This document shows positions 1 through 6,910 of a stretch of 27,028 nt of DNA, one piece after another; the stretch's first letter is position 1, and each line of letters opens with the position of its first letter. Under the pieces are notes generated by a model. That model did no database searches and was not told the DNA's origin. It saw only the letters and a list, made by a program, of their open reading frames with translations. This DNA is from an uncultured Bacilli bacterium. Its GTDB lineage: Bacteria; Bacillota_I; Bacilli_A; RF39; UBA660. The position numbers were made by a program, and so were the translations under genes. The stretch lies in NCBI GenBank assembly GCA_934162325.1, contig CAKPIH010000012.1, positions 1-27,028 on the forward strand. Direction: 5' to 3'.

Positions 1-6
1 TAACAT
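1..6 (-). CDS. 5' end of a gene leaving the window on the left (first two codons only)
   Basis: A minus-strand ATG at 6-4 is followed by TTA, so the product begins Met-Leu and continues outside the window. The start is chosen because AAAGGA lies about 7 bases upstream (around 13-18). The gene lies behind glyA in the same direction, separated by about 117 bases that can fold into hairpins. In many Bacillota the gene after glyA is upp, but nothing here identifies this product. Confidence 0.5.
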
Positions 7-122
7 CACTATTCCTTTATAATAAAATGAAGATAGCCCATAAAGAACTACCTTCAACGGACCGCTAGGGTCTTTGAAGAATAAACGGACTATTTAAGTC
101 TTTGTTTGCTAATTCTTCATTA
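7..122 (-). promoter_or_regulatory. Candidate structured leader between glyA and the next gene
   Basis: Read on the minus strand, this space forms two hairpins that share bases. The first pairs 74-79 with 52-57 (TTGAAG/CTTCAA) and 69-72 with 60-63 (GGTC/GACC). The second pairs 48-55 with 29-36, an 8-bp stem with one G-U, followed by AUUUUAUU. Bases 52-55 take part in both, so the two cannot form together, and the second looks like a weak terminator just before the ribosome site. The heptamer GTCCGTT occurs twice on this strand. I do not recognise it as a known riboswitch, T-box or ribosomal-protein leader. It could be an attenuator or simply the end of the glyA transcript. Confidence 0.35.
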
Positions 123-1346
123 TTAATTATACATCTTATATTTATTAGTTAAACTTAATACTCTTTTCTTTTCTCTATCTAAAGCTCTTTCATTATTGTA
201 GTTATTTAATACATTATATATAATATCTCCAATAGTGATAAAATCTTCTTCTTTTAATCCTCTTGTAGTCATTGCAGGACTTCCTATACGAATACCACTT
301 GCTTTCATAGGACTAAGTGTTTCATTAGGTATAGTATTTTTATTAACTGTAATATGTACTGAATCTAATATTTCTTCAGCTTCTTTACCGGTAATACCAA
401 GTGAATTATATACATCTAATAATATTAAATGATTATCAGTACCACCAGAAATAACAATCATACCCTTACTAATTAAATAATCAGATAAAGCTTTAATATT
501 TTTAAGTACTTGTTCTTGATAAGTTACAAATGATGGATCTAATGCTTCATAGAAACATTGTGCTTTAGCAGCAATTACATGCATAAGTGGTCCACCTTGA
601 ATACCAGGAAAAATAGTTTTATTTATTTTCTTTATAATCTCTTCATTATTAGTAAGAATAATACCTCCTCTAGGGCCTCTTAAAGTTTTATGAGTAGTAG
701 AAGTAACTACGTCAGCATAATCAACGGGATTCATATGTAGATGGGCTGCGACTAAACCGGCAATATGGGCCATATCTACAAATAAGTAAGCATTAACTTC
801 GTCTGCTATTTCTCTAAATTTTTTAAAATCAATACTTCTAGAGTAGGCACTAGCTCCCGCTATTATCATTTTAGGCTTTGTTTTTAAAGCAATTTCTCTA
901 ATATTATCATAATCTAAATAACCAGTATCAGGATCTACTTTATAATCAACAATATTATAATCTATACCACTAAAATTAAGAGGGTGACCATGAGTTAAAT
1001 GACCTCCATCAGATAAATTCATTCCCATAACAGTATCACCATGATTAAGTAATGCTCTATATATAGCCATATTTGCTGAACTACCACTATGAGGTTGTAC
1101 ATTAGCATATTTACATCCAAATAACTTACATACATATTCAATAGCTAAATTTTCAACTATATCAACATTTTCACATCCTCCATAATATCTTTTACCTGGA
1201 TATCCTTCAGCATATTTATTAGTAAATATACTACCTTGTAATTCTAATATATCTTTAGATACATAGTTCTCGCTAGCAATAAGTTCTATGTTATCATTTT
1301 GTCTTTTTTCTTCCTTTAATAAAGCTTCTTTTATTAATTTATCCAT
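123..1346 (-). CDS. glyA: Serine hydroxymethyltransferase
   Basis: Cytosolic PLP enzyme that converts serine and tetrahydrofolate to glycine and 5,10-methylenetetrahydrofolate, the main source of one-carbon units. The 407 residues match the usual bacterial length. Visible signatures are the N-terminal ELIASENYVS (21-30), the YAEGYPGKRYYGG region (45-57), VDMAHIAGLVA (190-200), and the PLP-lysine segment STTHKTLRGPRGG with Lys220 as the expected Schiff-base residue. The start has an AAGAGAG ribosome site about 10 bases upstream. The promoter is TTTACT-N17-TATAAT, and a small membrane-protein gene diverges on the plus strand. No riboswitch-sized leader precedes it. The identification is secure. 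Confidence 0.97.
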   Translation of the reverse strand: MDKLIKEALLKEEKRQNDNIELIASENYVSKDILELQGSIFTNKYAEGYPGKRYYGGCENVDIVENLAIEYVCKLFGCKYANVQPHSGSSANMAIYRALLNHGDTVMGMNLSDGGHLTHGHPLNFSGIDYNIVDYKVDPDTGYLDYDNIREIALKTKPKMIIAGASAYSRSIDFKKFREIADEVNAYLFVDMAHIAGLVAAHLHMNPVDYADVVTSTTHKTLRGPRGGIILTNNEEIIKKINKTIFPGIQGGPLMHVIAAKAQCFYEALDPSFVTYQEQVLKNIKALSDYLISKGMIVISGGTDNHLILLDVYNSLGITGKEAEEILDSVHITVNKNTIPNETLSPMKASGIRIGSPAMTTRGLKEEDFITIGDIIYNVLNNYNNERALDREKKRVLSLTNKYKMYN

Positions 1347-1373
1347 TTATATCAACTCTCTTTCTTCTTTTAT

Positions 1374-1402
1374 ATTATAACTTATTTATAAGTTAAAGTA
1401 AA
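1374..1402 (-). promoter_or_regulatory. glyA promoter, TTTACT-N17-TATAAT
   Basis: On the minus strand a perfect TATAAT (1379-1374) lies 17 bases after TTTACT (1402-1397), which matches four of six bases of the TTGACA consensus. The expected transcript start falls around 1367, about 20 bases before the ATG. The same hexamer pair with the same spacing precedes the recombinase gene and ttcA. Confidence 0.65.
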
Positions 1403-1409
1403 TAAATAA

Positions 1410-1438
1410 TTGACATTTATAAATTAATACATTAAACT
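1410..1438 (+). promoter_or_regulatory. Possible promoter for the DUF3997-like gene
   Basis: A perfect TTGACA at 1410-1415 is followed after 17 bases by TAAACT (four of six matches). Transcription would start close to the ribosome site AAGGAG at 1445-1450, leaving a very short leader, so the -10 choice is uncertain. The region is shared with the divergent glyA promoter. Confidence 0.35.
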
Positions 1439-1456
1439 ATAAGCAAGGAGATAGAT

Positions 1457-1885
1457 ATGAATAAAAAGAAAATTATATTAATCATTGTATTAGGAGTTTT
1501 GATATGTATTATAATACCTATAATTCTAATACTTACCTTTATAGTAGGTACTAAACAAGGAGATTGGCACTATAAGCTTCATAATAATTATGAAATATGG
1601 CGAGTTAATAGTAAAGAAATAACTATTGGTAAAAGAGAAGATAATATTTTAACTGATACTATTAATGATAGTATTACTGAATTTAAATATAATGATACTT
1701 TTGTAATTACAAAATGCTTAAATTGTAAAGAAGAAGTAGTTTATTATATTATAAATATGCACGACGATATTATATATGGACCGTTTAATGAAAAAGAATA
1801 TTTAGATAAAGAAAAAGAGTTATCTATAAATATTGATAACTGGATTAAAACAAAACCTGCTCCTAAAGGTGCAAATTATTATTAG
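1457..1885 (+). CDS. Small membrane-anchored protein, DUF3997-like
   Basis: This 142-residue protein has a lysine start (MNKKK), one long hydrophobic segment at about 6-30, and a polar domain expected to lie outside the membrane. The extracellular part begins GDWHYKLHNNYEIWRVNSKE, which resembles my memory of the DUF3997 family of small Bacillota membrane or lipoproteins of unknown function. It contains a CLNC pair and ends in a hydrophilic tail. The ribosome site AAGGAG lies six bases before the ATG. A 41-residue hydrophobic gene follows after 15 bases and probably shares its transcript and terminator. The family call rests on motif memory; the membrane anchor is directly visible. Confidence 0.7.
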   Translation: MNKKKIILIIVLGVLICIIIPIILILTFIVGTKQGDWHYKLHNNYEIWRVNSKEITIGKREDNILTDTINDSITEFKYNDTFVITKCLNCKEEVVYYIINMHDDIIYGPFNEKEYLDKEKELSINIDNWIKTKPAPKGANYY

Positions 1886-1900
1886 AAAGAAGGTAGTATA

Positions 1901-2026
1901 ATGCTAATAAAATTATTCCTTTGGCCATTTAAATTAATGGGATATATGTTTAAACTAATGTTTCAAATAATATTCTGGCCTTTAATGTTTATAATTAACT
2001 TAATTAATGGTACCAGTGATAAATAA
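1901..2026 (+). CDS. 41-residue hydrophobic membrane microprotein
   Basis: The frame encodes 41 residues and is almost entirely hydrophobic, with two short segments that each contain a Trp-Pro pair (LFLWPFKLMGYMF and IIFWPLMFIINLI). It has its own ribosome site, AGAAGG seven bases before the ATG, starts 15 bases after the DUF3997-like gene, and ends inside a clear terminator. Those three facts argue for a real gene. It could be a small subunit or regulator of the neighbouring membrane protein, or a toxin-like peptide; nothing in the sequence decides. Confidence 0.6.
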   Translation: MLIKLFLWPFKLMGYMFKLMFQIIFWPLMFIINLINGTSDK

Positions 2027-2052
2027 TTAGAATTTAATCTAATTATTTTTTT
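2024..2052 (+). terminator. Rho-independent terminator overlapping the microprotein stop codon
   Basis: TAATTAGA (2024-2031) pairs perfectly with TCTAATTA (2038-2045) around a six-base loop, followed by seven T. The TAA stop of the 41-residue gene is the first part of the stem. Confidence 0.8.
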
Positions 2053-2176
2053 GTTAACTATCAGTTAATCTAAGCATATTTGCATTTATAAATTCACTTT
2101 TAAATTAACAAATCATAATTATAATATTTAAAAAGATATAATTAGAGGGTAACTAAGAAGTGGAGTAGAAGTAAAT

Positions 2177-2647
2177 ATGCGAGAAATAATATATAAAATA
2201 TTAGTATTTTTAGGATTAATTAATGAGAAAAAAGAAATTATCAGAGAAGAAACAATATATCAAAAAAGAAATTTTATGACTAATTATGAATATAAATTCT
2301 ATCAAAATATAAAAGAATTAGAAGATGAATACCAAATAGTACCACAACTTAATTTAGCAGCAGTCACTAAGAAAATAAATAATAATAGATATTATAGTGA
2401 ATTATTTAGAAATATTGATTTTGCAATATTTAGTAAGGATTATCAAGAACTACTTCTATTAATTGAAATAAATGATCAAACTCATAACAATTATAACAGA
2501 AGAGATCGTGATATGAAAGTCAAGAAAATATGTAATGATATTGGAGTAAAATTAATAACATTTTATACTAAATATCCTAACGAGAAGACTTATGTTATAA
2601 ATAGAATTAAAAATGAATTAGACACCAATAAAGATATAAATAAGTAG
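2177..2647 (+). CDS. DUF2726-family protein with a restriction-endonuclease-like fold
   Basis: This 156-residue soluble protein carries the DUF2726 signature. The central NIDFAIF supplies an acidic Asp at about 81, followed by a strand ending IEINDQTH, then an arginine-rich RRDRDMKVKKIC and the closing GVKLITFY. In the PD-(D/E)xK fold these would be the catalytic Asp and the E-x-N/K pair, although here the usual final Lys is Asn. DUF2726 domains are often fused to topoisomerase-type zinc fingers or helicases; this copy stands alone. The ribosome site is GGAG about 11 bases upstream, with TATAAT at 2137-2142. It is followed by a strong terminator. The actual substrate is unknown. Confidence 0.72.
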   Translation: MREIIYKILVFLGLINEKKEIIREETIYQKRNFMTNYEYKFYQNIKELEDEYQIVPQLNLAAVTKKINNNRYYSELFRNIDFAIFSKDYQELLLLIEINDQTHNNYNRRDRDMKVKKICNDIGVKLITFYTKYPNEKTYVINRIKNELDTNKDINK

Positions 2648-2671
2648 ATTATGCATAATAATCTATTTTTT
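2645..2671 (+). terminator. Rho-independent terminator starting at the stop codon
   Basis: TAGATTAT (2645-2652) pairs with ATAATCTA (2658-2665) around GCATA, then six T. The first three bases of the stem are the TAG stop of the DUF2726-family gene. Confidence 0.85.
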
Positions 2672-2680
2672 AGTATATAG

Positions 2681-2780
2681 TTATTGCTTATATATAATAG
2701 ATATGTAGATATATTAACTAAAGACTTAATATAAGGCTTTAGTTAACACTAATAAGACTTACATAGTAAGGCTTATAGTG
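2681..2780. repeat. Intergenic tandem-hairpin element, copy 1
   Basis: The element begins with the 19-bp core TTGCTTATATATAATAGAT (2684-2702), found again at 7011-7029. Two adjacent hairpins follow. The first has 10-bp arms at 2714-2723 and 2737-2746. The second has arms CACTAATAAG (2747-2756) and CTTATAGTG (2772-2780) with one bulged A. Both have the inner form AAG-A-CTTA ... TAAG-G-CTT, so each has one A/G mismatch at the same place. Copy 2 has the same order: core, hairpin, then a hairpin with CACT...AGTG arms. No T-run follows on the plus strand, so it does not look like a plain terminator. It could be a small RNA, a MITE remnant or a processing signal. Confidence 0.5.
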
Positions 2781-2811
2781 AATAAATAAATGTAAAATAA
2801 ATGTTATTAAG

Positions 2812-2840
2812 TTTACTAAAATAATTATAAATGATATAAT
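2812..2840 (+). promoter_or_regulatory. Recombinase promoter, TTTACT-N17-TATAAT
   Basis: TTTACT at 2812-2817 and TATAAT at 2835-2840 are 17 bases apart. The expected transcript start near 2847 falls after the upstream ATG at 2845, which supports translation from the later ATG at 2860. Confidence 0.65.
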
Positions 2841-2859
2841 TTATATGAGAGTAGGTAAT

Positions 2860-3783
2860 ATGATAAAGATAGATAATTTAAAACTAAGTAAAAAAAATAA
2901 AGATATATTAAGTGAATATAAGATAGAATTAACCGCTATTAAATTAAAGAAAATAGATACAACAGTAGAATCTTATATTGAAGATATATATAAATATTTA
3001 GAATATATAGAAGGAAAGAAACATATAAATAATGCTTTGAATATTAAAGAAGAAGATATAATTGATTATCTTACATACTTAGATAAAGATAATTATGAAA
3101 AGACTAGTATTGTTAGAAAGATAGTATCTATAAAGTTATTTCATAAATATCTAAGTGAAAAGTATCATATTGAAGATATAAGTATTAAAATAGATAAGCC
3201 TAGAGTAAGAAGAAAATTACCTAATATTCTCTCAATAGAAGAAGTAGATAATTTATTAGATATAGAATTAAATAATGCTTTTGATTATCGAAATAAAGCT
3301 ATGCTAGAACTTATGTATTCTTCAGGACTTAGAGTAAGTGAGTTAGTAGATTTGAAATTAAAAGATATTGATTTAGATAATGGTTATGTTAAATGTTTTG
3401 GAAAAGGAAATAAAGAAAGAATAGTTCCAGTAGGAGAACTAGCAGTAGAATACTTAAAGAAATATATCTATGAATATCGAGATAGTATGAAGAAAGGTTA
3501 TTATACTGAAAATATATTCTTAAATAATCATGGTAAAAAGATAAGTAGACAAGGTTTCTTTCTTATTATAAAAGATATAGCTAAACAAAAGAATATTGAT
3601 AAGAATATTACTCCACATATGTTAAGGCATTCTTTTGCTACTCATCTATTAAATAATGGAGCAGATCTTCGTACTATTCAAGAAATGTTAGGACATTCTA
3701 GTATTACTACTACTCAGATATATACAAATGTTAGTACTGATATATTAAAAGAAAATTATGAATTATATAAAAGGAGAGATTAA
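2860..3783 (+). CDS. XerC/XerD-type tyrosine recombinase
   Basis: Site-specific recombinase of the kind that resolves chromosome dimers at dif, or that serves integrons and phages. With 307 residues it has the length and two-domain layout of XerC/D: an N-terminal SAM-like core-binding domain (to about 105) and a C-terminal catalytic domain. All catalytic residues are visible: Arg158 in SSGLRVSELVDL, Lys182 in GKGNKERIVPV, His253 and Arg256 in HMLRHSFATHLL, His279 in LGHSSITTT, and nucleophile Tyr288 in IYTNV. An upstream ATG (2845) would add five residues but has no ribosome site and lies at the promoter; AGTAGG precedes the chosen ATG. The hexomutase gene follows after two bases. Chromosomal context without prophage genes favours a housekeeping Xer protein. 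XerC and XerD cannot be told apart here. Confidence 0.9.
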   Translation: MIKIDNLKLSKKNKDILSEYKIELTAIKLKKIDTTVESYIEDIYKYLEYIEGKKHINNALNIKEEDIIDYLTYLDKDNYEKTSIVRKIVSIKLFHKYLSEKYHIEDISIKIDKPRVRRKLPNILSIEEVDNLLDIELNNAFDYRNKAMLELMYSSGLRVSELVDLKLKDIDLDNGYVKCFGKGNKERIVPVGELAVEYLKKYIYEYRDSMKKGYYTENIFLNNHGKKISRQGFFLIIKDIAKQKNIDKNITPHMLRHSFATHLLNNGADLRTIQEMLGHSSITTTQIYTNVSTDILKENYELYKRRD

Positions 3784-3785
3784 AT

Positions 3786-5156
3786 ATGGAATTAAATAGA
3801 TTAATGTTTAGAGAATATGATATAAGAGGTATATGGAATGAAGATATTACTGAAGAGATATCATATCATATAGGTAGAGCTTATGCTACTAAATTATTAA
3901 GTTTTGGTAAAAATAAAATGATTGTAGGTTATGATAATAGATTATCTAGTCCAATAATTGAAGAAAACTTAGTAAAAGGATTAACTGAGGGAGGAGTAAA
4001 TGTTGTTAGACTTGGTTTAGTAACTACTCCTATGTACTATTATGCTTGGGATAAACTAAATATTCATGCTGGTATTATGATTACTGCTTCACATAATCCT
4101 AAAGAATATAATGGCTTTAAAATGAGTTATAATGGTATTCATAATATGTTTGGTAAAGATGTAAGTGATTTATACTATGTAATAATAAATGGTATTTATT
4201 CTGAAGGAAATGGTATGATAGAATATGCTGATATTAAGGAAGACTATGTTAAGATGATACATAATCATATTGATATGGGTGATAATAAATTAAAAGTAGT
4301 ATATGACTGTGGTAATGGTACTACTAGTATTGTAGCTCATGATATCTTTAAAAGTAATGAGTATATAGAATATATTCCTATATTTGATGAGTCAGATGGA
4401 ACTTTTCCTAATCACCATCCTGATCCTGCGGTAGAAGAGAATCTAAAACAACTAAAAGAAAAGGTACTTGAAGTAAAAGCTGACTGTGGTATTGCCTTTG
4501 ATGGTGATGGTGACAGAGTAGGGGTAGTGGATAATCAAGGTAATATGATACCAATAGATAAATTTATGATAATAATATGGAGAGATATTTATAATAAAGT
4601 AGCTAAAAAAGAAGGTTTCTTTGATGTTAAATGTTCTAAGGCTTTAAAAGATGAATTAATTAAATTAGGTGTTAAACCAGTAGAAACTAGAACGGGTAAC
4701 TCTTATACTAAGAAAATATCTGTCGAGAATGATTATCCATTTGGTGGAGAAATGTCAGGACATTTATATTTTAGAGATAAATTTATTGGTAATGATGATG
4801 GTATATATGCTGGTTTAAGATTAGTAGAAATTTTATCTAAAACTAATAGGAAATGTACTGAATTACTAGATAATATCCCAGTATATTATTCTACTGATGA
4901 AAATAAAGTTCCAGTAGAAGATGCTATTAAAGATAAAATCGTAAGTAGAGTAGAGGAGTATGCTAAAGAAAAGGGTTATAACTATCTTACTATTGATGGT
5001 GTTAAAGTATTATATGATGATGGTTTTGCTCTAGTTAGAAAGTCTAATACTACTCCTAATATAACAACTAGATATGAAGCTAAAACTAAAGAAAGATTAG
5101 AAGAAATTACTAATGAATATAATTCTTTATTAGATAAATTAAAAGAAGAAGAGTAG
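3786..5156 (+). CDS. Phosphomannomutase/phosphoglucomutase (alpha-D-phosphohexomutase)
   Basis: Interconverts hexose 1- and 6-phosphates, supplying mannose-1-P or glucose-1-P for nucleotide sugars and surface polysaccharides. The 456 residues match the bacterial PMM/PGM subfamily. The four active-site loops are visible: the phosphoserine loop ITASHNPKEYNG with Ser102, the metal loop FDGDGDR with Asp239, Asp241 and Asp243, the sugar-specificity loop GGEMSGH (320-326), and the phosphate-binding loop RKSNTTP with Arg418. GEMSGH is the form found in enzymes acting on both mannose and glucose substrates. The ribosome site AAGGAG lies inside the end of the recombinase gene, so the two genes are co-transcribed. 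PMM is slightly favoured over GlmM because the serine loop is TASHNP rather than SASHNP. Confidence 0.92.
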   Translation: MELNRLMFREYDIRGIWNEDITEEISYHIGRAYATKLLSFGKNKMIVGYDNRLSSPIIEENLVKGLTEGGVNVVRLGLVTTPMYYYAWDKLNIHAGIMITASHNPKEYNGFKMSYNGIHNMFGKDVSDLYYVIINGIYSEGNGMIEYADIKEDYVKMIHNHIDMGDNKLKVVYDCGNGTTSIVAHDIFKSNEYIEYIPIFDESDGTFPNHHPDPAVEENLKQLKEKVLEVKADCGIAFDGDGDRVGVVDNQGNMIPIDKFMIIIWRDIYNKVAKKEGFFDVKCSKALKDELIKLGVKPVETRTGNSYTKKISVENDYPFGGEMSGHLYFRDKFIGNDDGIYAGLRLVEILSKTNRKCTELLDNIPVYYSTDENKVPVEDAIKDKIVSRVEEYAKEKGYNYLTIDGVKVLYDDGFALVRKSNTTPNITTRYEAKTKERLEEITNEYNSLLDKLKEEE

Positions 5157-5176
5157 GTAACCCTATTCTCCTTTTT
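5150..5176. terminator. Bidirectional terminator between the hexomutase gene and the Cys-rich gene
   Basis: AGAGTAGG (5150-5157) pairs with CCTATTCT (5162-5169), with one G-U. On the plus strand a T-run follows at 5172-5176; on the minus strand the continuation is pyrimidine-rich. The stem contains coding ends and stop codons of both converging genes, which are only six bases apart. Confidence 0.55.
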
Positions 5177-5330
5177 CTTCAAAATTATTAGTACTATTCT
5201 TCTTAGTACAATGACAATTATCTTTATGACAATCACAAGACATATCAGTATCTAAATTAACATCATTACAATGACAATCAAAATTATTAGATTTAGTCTT
5301 AGTCTTATTATCTTTGTTTTTCTTACTCAT
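5163..5330 (-). CDS. 55-residue Cys/His-rich protein, possible metal binder
   Basis: The protein is hydrophilic and Lys/Asn/Asp-rich, with six Cys in two clusters: CHC at 19-21, then CDCH at 32-35 and CHC at 39-41. The paired C-x-C spacing resembles metallothionein-like or copper-binding peptides more than a classical zinc ribbon. There is no signal peptide or membrane segment. The start is the ATG at 5330 because GGAGG lies eight bases upstream. A longer reading from a TTG would place the ribosome site inside the gene. A minus-strand TATAAT lies at 5376-5371. It converges with the hexomutase gene. I do not recognise a named family. Confidence 0.65.
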   Translation of the reverse strand: MSKKNKDNKTKTKSNNFDCHCNDVNLDTDMSCDCHKDNCHCTKKNSTNNFEEKGE

Positions 5331-5345
5331 TTTAATTACCTCCAA

Positions 5346-5755
5346 TAATAGTATTTACTAAATTAATTATATTATACTTATATTCTCTTTTTTATAGAAG
5401 TTAACATAATATTAATTATAGGAAGTAAGATATTTGATTAAAAGTAATATAGTTGTTAACCTTAAATTACCATATAAAATAAGGTTTTAGATAGTATTTC
5501 TCTTTTTATATTACATATAATATTATTATAGATATTATTCTAAATATAAATTTATATATAAATTTATTTTATAAAAAAATTAACTATATAATTATTTATT
5601 TATATATTATTATACAGTTAATTAATTATATACGTTCTAATTTAATTTGAGATGGATAATTCATCATCTACTTATTAATAAATTCATTTAAATAATCATA
5701 AATATATTATTATAGCTCTTCCCTATTTTTAGTAAAAATTAAAGTAGGGGACATA
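5346..5755. other. AT-rich gene-free stretch
   Basis: About 400 bases hold no convincing gene on either strand. The left end carries the promoter of the Cys-rich gene. The middle (5520-5630) is almost pure A/T with short self-complementary runs. At 5711-5739 a hairpin pairs CCCTA with TAGGG and TTTTT with AAAAA; it lies behind the lipoprotein gene on the minus strand and may end that transcript, although no T-run follows. Nothing else is supported. Confidence 0.5.
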
Positions 5756-6094
5756 TTATTCATTAACAGGATGGTTTCCTTGTTCAAATCTAATATACTT
5801 CGAATCAACTATATTTTTTCTAAACCATTCTTGTTCTTCTTCACTGTTATCTACTAATCCAACAATAACAACCATATCATTTTCATCTACATAGTTATAA
5901 CTATAATTATCATATATAGATGTACCATTATCATTAAAATAAAAGATAATTTTATTATTAATATCATTTAATTCATCAATACTTACTTTATTTATTTTAT
6001 TTACATTATCGTTTGTTTCGATTTTATTGACACAGCCAGTAAGTGTTAATACCATAAATCCACATATTAAAATCGCAAATAATGTTTTTTTCAT
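5756..6094 (-). CDS. Small lipoprotein of unknown function
   Basis: The 112-residue product starts MKKTLFAILICG and has a lipobox LTGC with Cys21, so it should be lipid-anchored on the outer face of the membrane. The mature part is short and polar and ends with VIVGLVDNSEEEQEWFRKNI followed by VDSKYIRFEQG, a tail I recall from other small Bacillota lipoproteins without assigned function. The ATG at 6094 is preferred: the earlier ATG at 6106 touches AAAGGA and leaves no spacer. With this start the spacer is 12 bases, a little long. The gene lies 16 bases after the Cro/C1-type regulator gene in the same direction, so the two are probably co-transcribed. Confidence 0.75.
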   Translation of the reverse strand: MKKTLFAILICGFMVLTLTGCVNKIETNDNVNKINKVSIDELNDINNKIIFYFNDNGTSIYDNYSYNYVDENDMVVIVGLVDNSEEEQEWFRKNIVDSKYIRFEQGNHPVNE

Positions 6095-6110
6095 AATTTT
6101 AATCATTCCT

Positions 6111-6893
6111 TTAAAATTTTTGAGCCATAATTTCTGCTATTTTGTCTAATACTTCACTAGCATTATTTTTATCTATTTCATCATATCCTAGTTCTCTTAA
6201 GGCTCTTATTTTAGCAGTATTTAATTCTTGTGTTCTAGTTAATTTTTCTTCTTTTTTGCTATTTAACATAGCTTCCCATCTTCGATGTGATTCAGTAAGT
6301 TTAGTACGAGAAGCTCCCCCATTACTATATAATGTCATAGCAGAGTACATAATGCTTTCTAATATATATTGATTATTTTCATCGAAAGCAAATTTATTGG
6401 GATCGGTATAACCAAAATTCTTAGAGAAATATCCTAGAATATATTTTAATTCTTTAGTAGTACTTAAGTTTTCAATAAAGTGATGGACATACTCAACAGT
6501 AGTATAGGCCTCCCCTTCTCTACCTTTATTCTCAATAAGTATATTCTTAAGCATTTGGCTAATTTCACCAATTAACATTATTTCGTCTTTTTTTAAACCT
6601 GCTAAGTCAATTGATTCTTCTTTTTTTGGTGTACTCTTCTTTGTATCAAATATTTTGCTCCCTACTCTTTGAAGATAATCATTTGTTATGTTTATGTCTA
6701 ATATTTCTTTTTCTGATGTGACGTCAAGTAAATTAAATAGTAGTTGACACTTCTCGTTTGGAAGTTTTGATAAATCGTCACCATCAAAATAATTGTAAAC
6801 CATTTGTCTTGATACTCCTAAATACTTTGATAGGTTTACTTTGGAAATATTAGCCTTTTTTAATATTAAATTAACTTTCTCGACAACATTCAT
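6111..6893 (-). CDS. Cro/C1 (XRE)-type transcriptional regulator with a C-terminal domain of unknown type
   Basis: This 260-residue protein has an N-terminal helix-turn-helix: KVNLSKYLGVSRQMVYNYF at about 18-36, followed by DGDDLSKLP. The remaining 190 residues are helical and charged with no enzyme motif that I recognise, so they may sense a ligand, a partner or oligomerise. It lies upstream of a lipoprotein gene. A TATAAT at 6949-6944 and two tandem copies of a 10-mer sit between promoter and start, where a self-repressing regulator would bind. The start is supported by AGGAGG ten bases upstream. No phage genes surround it, so a chromosomal regulator is more likely than a phage repressor. 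Confidence 0.8.
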   Translation of the reverse strand: MNVVEKVNLILKKANISKVNLSKYLGVSRQMVYNYFDGDDLSKLPNEKCQLLFNLLDVTSEKEILDINITNDYLQRVGSKIFDTKKSTPKKEESIDLAGLKKDEIMLIGEISQMLKNILIENKGREGEAYTTVEYVHHFIENLSTTKELKYILGYFSKNFGYTDPNKFAFDENNQYILESIMYSAMTLYSNGGASRTKLTESHRRWEAMLNSKKEEKLTRTQELNTAKIRALRELGYDEIDKNNASEVLDKIAEIMAQKF

Positions 6894-6910
6894 TGTTAGT
6901 CATCCTCCTA

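Noticed and set aside
235..432. Plus-strand open frame opposite glyA
   Set aside because: It lies wholly opposite a secure enzyme gene, has no ribosome site, and its composition follows from the other strand. Other such frames opposite mgtA, mnmA, the MBOAT gene and the sensor genes were left out for the same reason.
1347..1456. Glycine or folate riboswitch upstream of glyA
   Set aside because: Only about 110 bases lie between glyA and the divergent gene, the promoter takes up much of this, and no conserved riboswitch core is seen.
2684..2702. The core TTGCTTATATATAATAGAT as a promoter
   Set aside because: It contains both TTGCTT and TATAAT, but they are only two bases apart, and no gene starts suitably downstream of copy 2.
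5520..5640. Replication origin or centromere-like AT-rich region
   Set aside because: The stretch is AT-rich with short self-complementary runs, but no DnaA boxes, iterons or neighbouring replication genes are seen.
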